Origin: Saprospiraceae bacterium
GTDB lineage: Bacteria; Bacteroidota; Bacteroidia; Chitinophagales; Saprospiraceae
DNA length: 64,000 nt
Direction of reading: 5' to 3'
Assembly: GCA_026129545.1 (NCBI GenBank)
Contig: JAHCHX010000003.1
Coordinates: forward strand, 310,001-374,000
A model generated the notes under the pieces. The model had not been told where the DNA came from. It did not search any database and saw only the letters and a list, made by a program, of their open reading frames with translations. Position numbers and translations under genes: made by a program. Below, piece by piece: positions 59,550-64,000 of this stretch. The stretch's first letter is position 1; every line of letters begins with the position of its first letter.

Positions 59550-59800
59550 CATGGGCAAACGCCTCAATATCGCATAGACCTCGAAGCGGTCAAATCTGCA
59601 AGGGGCAAGCCCCCCAGGGCAAACGCATCAAAATTCAACCGACCTCGGAGAGGTCAAATGTTGGTAGAAATGGTGTGTTTTTGTGATAATTATCACGACC
59701 TCGGAGAGGTCAAATGTCTATCGCAGCAAACAGGTCACCAACATTTTACCTCTCTGAGGTTTGTGCCATATTGATGCGTTTCCCCTGGGCAAGCCCCACC
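59550..59800. repeat. Large imperfect palindrome with GACCTCGGAGAGGTC repeats
   Basis: Three forward copies of GACCTCGGAGAGGTCAAATG (59577-59595 variant, 59641-59660, 59697-59716) and an inverted variant at 59742-59761, with flanking GGGCAAACGCATCAA units forward (59552, 59616) and reversed (59768). Arms of roughly 65 bp (59611-59675 and 59730-59795) pair. No gene is supported in the 400-bp gap. Confidence 0.8.
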
Positions 59801-59869
59801 CCCCATCATAAGCAGAACAGGGGTTGAACAAGGAGGAATTCGGTGCCCAGCATCGCAAACGTCCCTCCG

Positions 59870-60322
59870 CTACAACTGGTTTTTGGCCACCAAAACCTCC
59901 AGCGCCTTATAGGCGAGTTCGTCCTCTACCTTGAATTTGCCTTTGAGGTATTGGAAAATTTGATGCTCTTGCGGGGTCACCACCCCGTCGGCGAGAATGA
60001 CATCAAGACAGTGATAAAACAGCGGCAAGCGAGTTTGCTCCCGAATAGCGCCTATGGCCGCGTCAATGAGGGCCGCCGGGCTGCCGACCTGCTCGTAGCG
60101 TTGTTCGGCTTGTGCGATGAGCGCCGCCGCATCGTGTCCCTTGAAAATGTTTCGGCTTTTGATAGTGGTGTGAAAAGTGGCGTTCTCCGTCATGCCATAC
60201 AGTTCGTTGGAGCGCAGGCAAGCCACCAACACCGCCGCGCAAGCCTCCGCCTCGTTGAGGATGTGCAAAGCGGGCGCGTCGGCGGGTGGTTGGGAGCGGA
60301 AGAAATCGAGGGTGTTTTTCAT
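59870..60322 (-). CDS. TerB-like small cytoplasmic protein
   Basis: 150 residues from MKNTLDFFRSQPPADAPALHILN at 60322; the in-frame ORF upstream is rejected. Mostly helical; the C-terminal part VILADGVVTPQEHQIFQYLKGKFKVEDELAYKALEVLVAKNQL matches the metal-binding helical TerB fold (DGxxxxxE). Function unknown. Confidence 0.8.
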   Translation of the reverse strand: MKNTLDFFRSQPPADAPALHILNEAEACAAVLVACLRSNELYGMTENATFHTTIKSRNIFKGHDAAALIAQAEQRYEQVGSPAALIDAAIGAIREQTRLPLFYHCLDVILADGVVTPQEHQIFQYLKGKFKVEDELAYKALEVLVAKNQL

Positions 60323-60662
60323 AATAGTTCTGACAATGTAGTGCGCAAAGGTCAGCGATTCTCGCTTTGTCGGATTCTGAGGTGTCATCCCGGAAGAATG
60401 GAGGGGTGACATCTCAAAAACAGGCCGAGATGTCACCTCTTTCGTTCCTCAATAGATGACACCTATTACAAACCGAGAATAGCTGCGCAAAGGTGGAAAG
60501 TCCTGCCTACATTTTTCAACGTGAGGTTAGGGTTAGTGCGAACCAAGAATTGAAAAGAAAGCCATTCCCACTAACAACACGCGGCGGAGTGGGCGACAAA
60601 ACCCAACAAGCACAGATTCGCTTGGCATCCGGCATTCAAAAACCTACCTTCGCTGCCCAGAT
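60323..60662. other. Spacer with a possible promoter for the P-type ATPase
   Basis: A short inverted repeat (60379-60435, TGTCATCCCG...GATGTCACCTC; two copies of GATGTCACC/GGTGACATC). TTG at 60622-60624, 20 nt, then TACCTTCG at 60645-60652 would be a promoter with one mismatch, starting about 5 nt before the ATG. No other gene. Confidence 0.4.
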
Positions 60663-63251
60663 ATGAACTGGCATACCCTCCCGCTCAAAAAAGTCCACGA
60701 ACTACTCGGCTCCTCGCCATCGGGCCTGACCTCCGTCCACGCCAAGGAACACCTCGCCCAATATGGCCCGAACGAATTGGAAAAAGGGAAGAAAAGACCG
60801 TGGTGGAAATTGCTTTTGCACCAGTTCGCTGATTTCATGATTCTCGTGCTGATGGTGGCCGCTGTCGTGGCAGGGCTATTTGGCGATGCCACCGATGCCA
60901 TCGTCATCCTCGTCATTATTTTTGTAAATGCCATCATTGGTTTCGTGCAGGAATACCGCGCCGAAAAGGCGATGGACGCGCTTCGGAATTTAGCCGCGCA
61001 TACCGCCGTCGTGGTGCGCGACAACCAGCCTTCACACATTCCTGCTGCCGAATTGGTGCCCGGCGATGTGGTGGTGTTGGAAGCGGGCAACGTGGTGCCA
61101 GCCGATGTGCGCCTCTTTGAAGTCCACAACCTGCGCGTGGAAGAAGCCTCGCTCACGGGCGAATCGGAAGCCGTCGAAAAACACCGCGACGTGCTTTCCG
61201 GCGACGACCTACCGCTCGGCGACCGCAAAAACATGGGCTACAAAGGCACCTTCGTCACCTACGGACGCGCCAAAGGCATGGTGGTGGCTACCGGCATGAA
61301 CACCGAGTTGGGCAAAATTGCGCGGATGTTGCAAGAAAAAGACACCGAAACCCCGCTGCAAAAACGCCTCACGGTTTTTGGGAAAAAACTCTCCTACATC
61401 ATCCTGCTGATTTGCGCCAGCTATTTCACCCTCGGCTACCTGCGCGGCGAGCCGCCCCTGCTCATGTTGCTCACCGCCATCTCGCTGGCAGTGGCGGCCA
61501 TTCCCGAAGCCCTGCCAGCCGTCATCACCATCGCGCTGGCTTTGGGCGCTCGGCGCATGGTGCGCCAAAACGCGCTCGTGCGGCGATTGCCCGCCGTCGA
61601 AACACTCGGCTCGGTCACCTACATCTGTTCAGACAAAACCGGCACGCTCACCCTCAATCGCATGGCCGTGCAGGAGATTTTTTCGGGCGATGCCCTCATC
61701 CCCCTGAGCCAGCTCCACCGCCACCAAGAAGACGAACAGACGCAGTGGCTCCTGCGCGCCATGGCCCTGTGCAACGATGTGGCCGAATCCGACAACGGCC
61801 AGCCCCTCGGCGACCCCACCGAAATCGCCTTTTCCGTCGCCGCGAAAGACCACCTGTTTGTAAAAAAAAACTTGGAGAAAGATTACCCCCGCATCGCCGA
61901 ACTGCCCTTCGACTCGGATAGGAAGTGTATGACTACCATCCACCGCGACGGGGCGGGGTTTGTCGCTTTCACCAAAGGCGCGCTCGACGTGTTGCTCGAA
62001 AAAACAACCCAACCCAGCGAAGCGAAAAAATGGGCCCAACAAGGCGACGAAATGGCCGGGAAAGGGTTGCGGGTACTCGGCTTTGCCATGCGGCGATTCG
62101 AGCAACTACCCGACGAAATCACCCACGAAACGATAGAGCGCGGGCTGATACTCATCGGCACGATTGGCCTCATTGACCCGCCACGCGAGGAAGTGAAGCA
62201 GGCGGTGCACGAGTGCAAAACGGCTGGCATCAGGCCCGTGATGATTACGGGCGACTACCTCCTCACAGCCAAAAATATCGCCCAGCGATTGGGTATCGTC
62301 GAGTCCGAAAATGATTTGGTGGTGACTGGCAGCCAACTCGCCGCCATGTCGGAAAAAGAATTTGAAGAAAAAGTGGAGCACATCCGCGTGTACGCTCGCG
62401 TGTCGCCGGAGCAAAAACTAAACATCGTGAAAGCCCTGCAAGCCAAAGGACACTTTGTGGCAATGACGGGCGATGGGGTGAACGATGCCCCCTCCCTGAA
62501 AAGAGCCGACATTGGCGTGGCAATGGGCATCACTGGCACGGATGTATCGAAAGAAGCCTCCGACATGATTCTACTCGACGACAACTTCGCCACCATCGTA
62601 AAGGCCATCAAGCAAGGCCGGCGCATTTTCGACAACATCCGCAAATTCATCAAATACATCATGACCGGCAATTCGGGTGAAATCTGGACACTTGTGTTGG
62701 CACCGCTTTTCGGGTTGCCCATCCCTCTCCTCCCGATTCATATTTTGTGGGTCAATTTGGTCTCCGATGGACTGCCGAGCATCGCCCTTGCCGCAGAGCC
62801 TTCCGAAAAAGACATCATGAAACGCCCCCCCAGACCCGCCAACGAAAGTGTTTTCGCCGGAGGACTTGGCCGACACATCATCTGGGTAGGCTTGCTCATC
62901 GGTCTCGTGTGCGTCGCCACACAAACGGTGACAATCCGTCTGGGCGCTCTTCATTGGCAGACGATGGTGTTCACGGTACTGAGTTTTAGCCAAATGGCCC
63001 ATGTGCTCGCCATCCGCTCCGAAACACGTTCCTTGTTTCGGCAAGGTTTGCTCTCCAACCTCCCGCTGCTTGGCGCCGTGCTGCTCACCTGTGCGTTGCA
63101 ATTAGCCACCATCTATATCCCGTTCCTCAATCCCATTTTCAAAACCGAGCCACTGGCCCTGTACGAGCTGTTGGCCGTGCTGGGCGCGTCGTCCGTCGTG
63201 TTCGTGGCAGTGGAGGTGGAAAAGGTGTTCAAGCGGAGAAGGGTGGCATAA
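60663..63251 (+). CDS. P-type cation-transporting ATPase (Ca2+-type)
   Basis: 862 residues. N-terminal cation ATPase domain (1-60), TGES (165-168), the M4 cation motif PEALPAV (281-287), phosphorylated D324 in CSDKTGTLT, nucleotide-binding KGALDVLLEKT, TGDGVNDAPSLKRADIG hinge, and six C-terminal membrane segments. Typical of P2 ATPases of the SERCA/PMR1 kind; PEALP suggests Ca2+ or Mn2+/other cations but the ion is uncertain. It exports the ion from the cytoplasm. No partner gene adjacent. Confidence 0.95.
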   Translation: MNWHTLPLKKVHELLGSSPSGLTSVHAKEHLAQYGPNELEKGKKRPWWKLLLHQFADFMILVLMVAAVVAGLFGDATDAIVILVIIFVNAIIGFVQEYRAEKAMDALRNLAAHTAVVVRDNQPSHIPAAELVPGDVVVLEAGNVVPADVRLFEVHNLRVEEASLTGESEAVEKHRDVLSGDDLPLGDRKNMGYKGTFVTYGRAKGMVVATGMNTELGKIARMLQEKDTETPLQKRLTVFGKKLSYIILLICASYFTLGYLRGEPPLLMLLTAISLAVAAIPEALPAVITIALALGARRMVRQNALVRRLPAVETLGSVTYICSDKTGTLTLNRMAVQEIFSGDALIPLSQLHRHQEDEQTQWLLRAMALCNDVAESDNGQPLGDPTEIAFSVAAKDHLFVKKNLEKDYPRIAELPFDSDRKCMTTIHRDGAGFVAFTKGALDVLLEKTTQPSEAKKWAQQGDEMAGKGLRVLGFAMRRFEQLPDEITHETIERGLILIGTIGLIDPPREEVKQAVHECKTAGIRPVMITGDYLLTAKNIAQRLGIVESENDLVVTGSQLAAMSEKEFEEKVEHIRVYARVSPEQKLNIVKALQAKGHFVAMTGDGVNDAPSLKRADIGVAMGITGTDVSKEASDMILLDDNFATIVKAIKQGRRIFDNIRKFIKYIMTGNSGEIWTLVLAPLFGLPIPLLPIHILWVNLVSDGLPSIALAAEPSEKDIMKRPPRPANESVFAGGLGRHIIWVGLLIGLVCVATQTVTIRLGALHWQTMVFTVLSFSQMAHVLAIRSETRSLFRQGLLSNLPLLGAVLLTCALQLATIYIPFLNPIFKTEPLALYELLAVLGASSVVFVAVEVEKVFKRRRVA

Positions 63252-63541
63252 CGGCTAAAAAACACCTGCCAAGCGGAAAAACCCAGCGCATCTCCACTCT
63301 GATGTCCCAATCCCCTAATCTTGGCCATACAACCCACAGATTGGACGTTTCCTCGAACCAGAGACAAGAAGATTTCTGTTTCGTAACTATACTTCGCGCC
63401 GTCAAGTTTTGGGCATGACTAAAAGCGCAATCTGTTCAAAATCAGGGGCATCAATCATGTTCATCTGACAAATCATAGCGAACAAGGTATAACTCAAGCT
63501 CGAAGCTCAATCCTTGGGTCATCTATTTCGTAGAGAGACAA

Positions 63542-63588
63542 CTCCGCCAAACATTCCAAGTTTTCAAAACTTGGAATGTTTGGCGGAG
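63542..63588. terminator. Perfect palindrome with 23-bp arms
   Basis: Arms CTCCGCCAAACATTCCAAGTTTT-type (63542-63564 and 63566-63588) with a single-base centre. It could be a bidirectional terminator; as it has no T-run it may instead be a palindromic dispersed repeat. Confidence 0.65.
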
Positions 63589-63695
63589 CCATAACCTAAT
63601 AATTTATCGGACAATTGCGGTGAATACAGCACGCGATACCCCAGAAACTGATGGGCTTCATTAACCCCGAACGCACGTTAGTTACTATGTATCCA

Positions 63696-63703
63696 TATTT
63701 TTG
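63696..63703 (+). promoter_or_regulatory. -7 promoter element for the final response regulator
   Basis: TATTTTTG matches TAnnTTTG. Start near 63710, leader about 16 nt. No good -33 TTTG seen. Confidence 0.4.
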
Positions 63704-63725
63704 TGCTGAAAATTGCCAGCAGTCA

Positions 63726-64000
63726 ATGCCCAACCCGATTCGAGTACTCATCATCGAAGACGACCCGCGCGTAGCGGAACTCATCCAACGGGGCTTGTCC
63801 GAGCACGGATTCGACGCAGCCCTCGCCTACGACGGCCTTTCGGGCAAAAAACTGGCCCTGCAAAACGACTACGACCTCGTCATCACCGACATCGTGCTCC
63901 CCAAAATGGACGGCCTCGACCTGTGCAAGTCCATCCGACAGGCCAAGCCCGACCTGCCCATCATCATGCTCACGGCCCTCGGCACCACCGATGACAAGGT
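63726..64000 (+). CDS. OmpR-type response regulator, cut by window end
   Basis: The first 91 residues are present: MPNPIRVLIIEDDPRVAELI, phosphoacceptor D in DLVITDIVLPKMDGLDL, T in IIMLTALGTTDDK. A receiver domain with the OmpR layout; the effector domain lies beyond the window. The protein is full length up to the edge with no break. Confidence 0.9.
   Translation, partial: MPNPIRVLIIEDDPRVAELIQRGLSEHGFDAALAYDGLSGKKLALQNDYDLVITDIVLPKMDGLDLCKSIRQAKPDLPIIMLTALGTTDDK

Larger units (their letters stand above)
63252..63725. other. Gene-free spacer
   Basis: 474 bp with no supported gene. It holds the palindrome at 63542-63588 and the promoter element at 63696-63703. Confidence 0.55.

Noticed and set aside
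1..64000. rRNA and tRNA genes
   Set aside because: None was recognised by eye; a covariance search would be needed to exclude tRNAs.

Overview
The window looks like a chromosomal segment of a member of the Bacteroidota, probably a Saprospiria/Chitinophagia-type environmental bacterium. The support is indirect: secreted proteins with type IX secretion C-terminal tails, Bacteroidota-type promoters (TTTG about 20 nt before TAnnTTTG) in front of rpsJ and the recombinase, few Shine-Dalgarno sequences, outer-membrane beta-barrel and BNR proteins, and one merged S10-spc-alpha ribosomal supercluster. No rRNA or tRNA gene was recognised, so the genus is not fixed.

Layout. 0-7.4 kb (+): an unknown coiled-coil membrane protein, a substrate-binding/OmpA fusion, an orphan histidine kinase, a small lipoprotein and a T9SS-secreted protein. 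7.4-24.9 kb (-): thirty genes from rpsJ to rplQ, including rpoA, secY, map and infA; many spacers carry an imperfect inverted repeat. 24.9-30.2 kb: a GH-A-like glycosidase, a GH20 hexosaminidase, a DUF1028 protein and a membrane protein.

30.7-41.0 kb is the most unusual part. It is an integron-like cassette array. A tyrosine recombinase without the IntI-specific insertion is followed by a hairpin, a promoter -7 element, and nine cassettes separated by eight attC-like palindromes. All cassette genes point the same way. They encode an OmpA-like protein, an intradiol dioxygenase, an EEP-fold hydrolase, a fatty acid hydroxylase/sterol desaturase, a DUF262/GmrSD-like defence protein, an Arr rifampin ADP-ribosyltransferase with a RibD_C reductase, and a small membrane protein. 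Two cassettes are identical 165-bp units without a plausible gene. In each of the seven intact delimited cassettes after the first boundary the variable bases after the GTT at the cassette start are complementary to those before the AAC near its end, as expected if cassettes excise as circles carrying a folded attC. An IS1-family element sits in the desaturase cassette with an 8-bp target duplication.

41.1-43.6 kb (+) returns to GC-rich backbone: a response regulator, a histidine kinase and a two-pore-helix channel-like protein with 4-nt overlaps. 43.8-52.0 kb (-) is a type I restriction-modification locus (hsdM, hsdS, GxxExxY protein, hsdR, YgjP-like metalloprotease) decorated with short palindromic repeats. 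52.3-64 kb holds an outer-membrane beta-barrel protein, a PepSY-like protein, a Uma2 nuclease-fold protein, a large BNR/Vps10-like protein, two small proteins around a large palindrome, a P-type cation ATPase, and the start of an OmpR-type response regulator cut by the window end.
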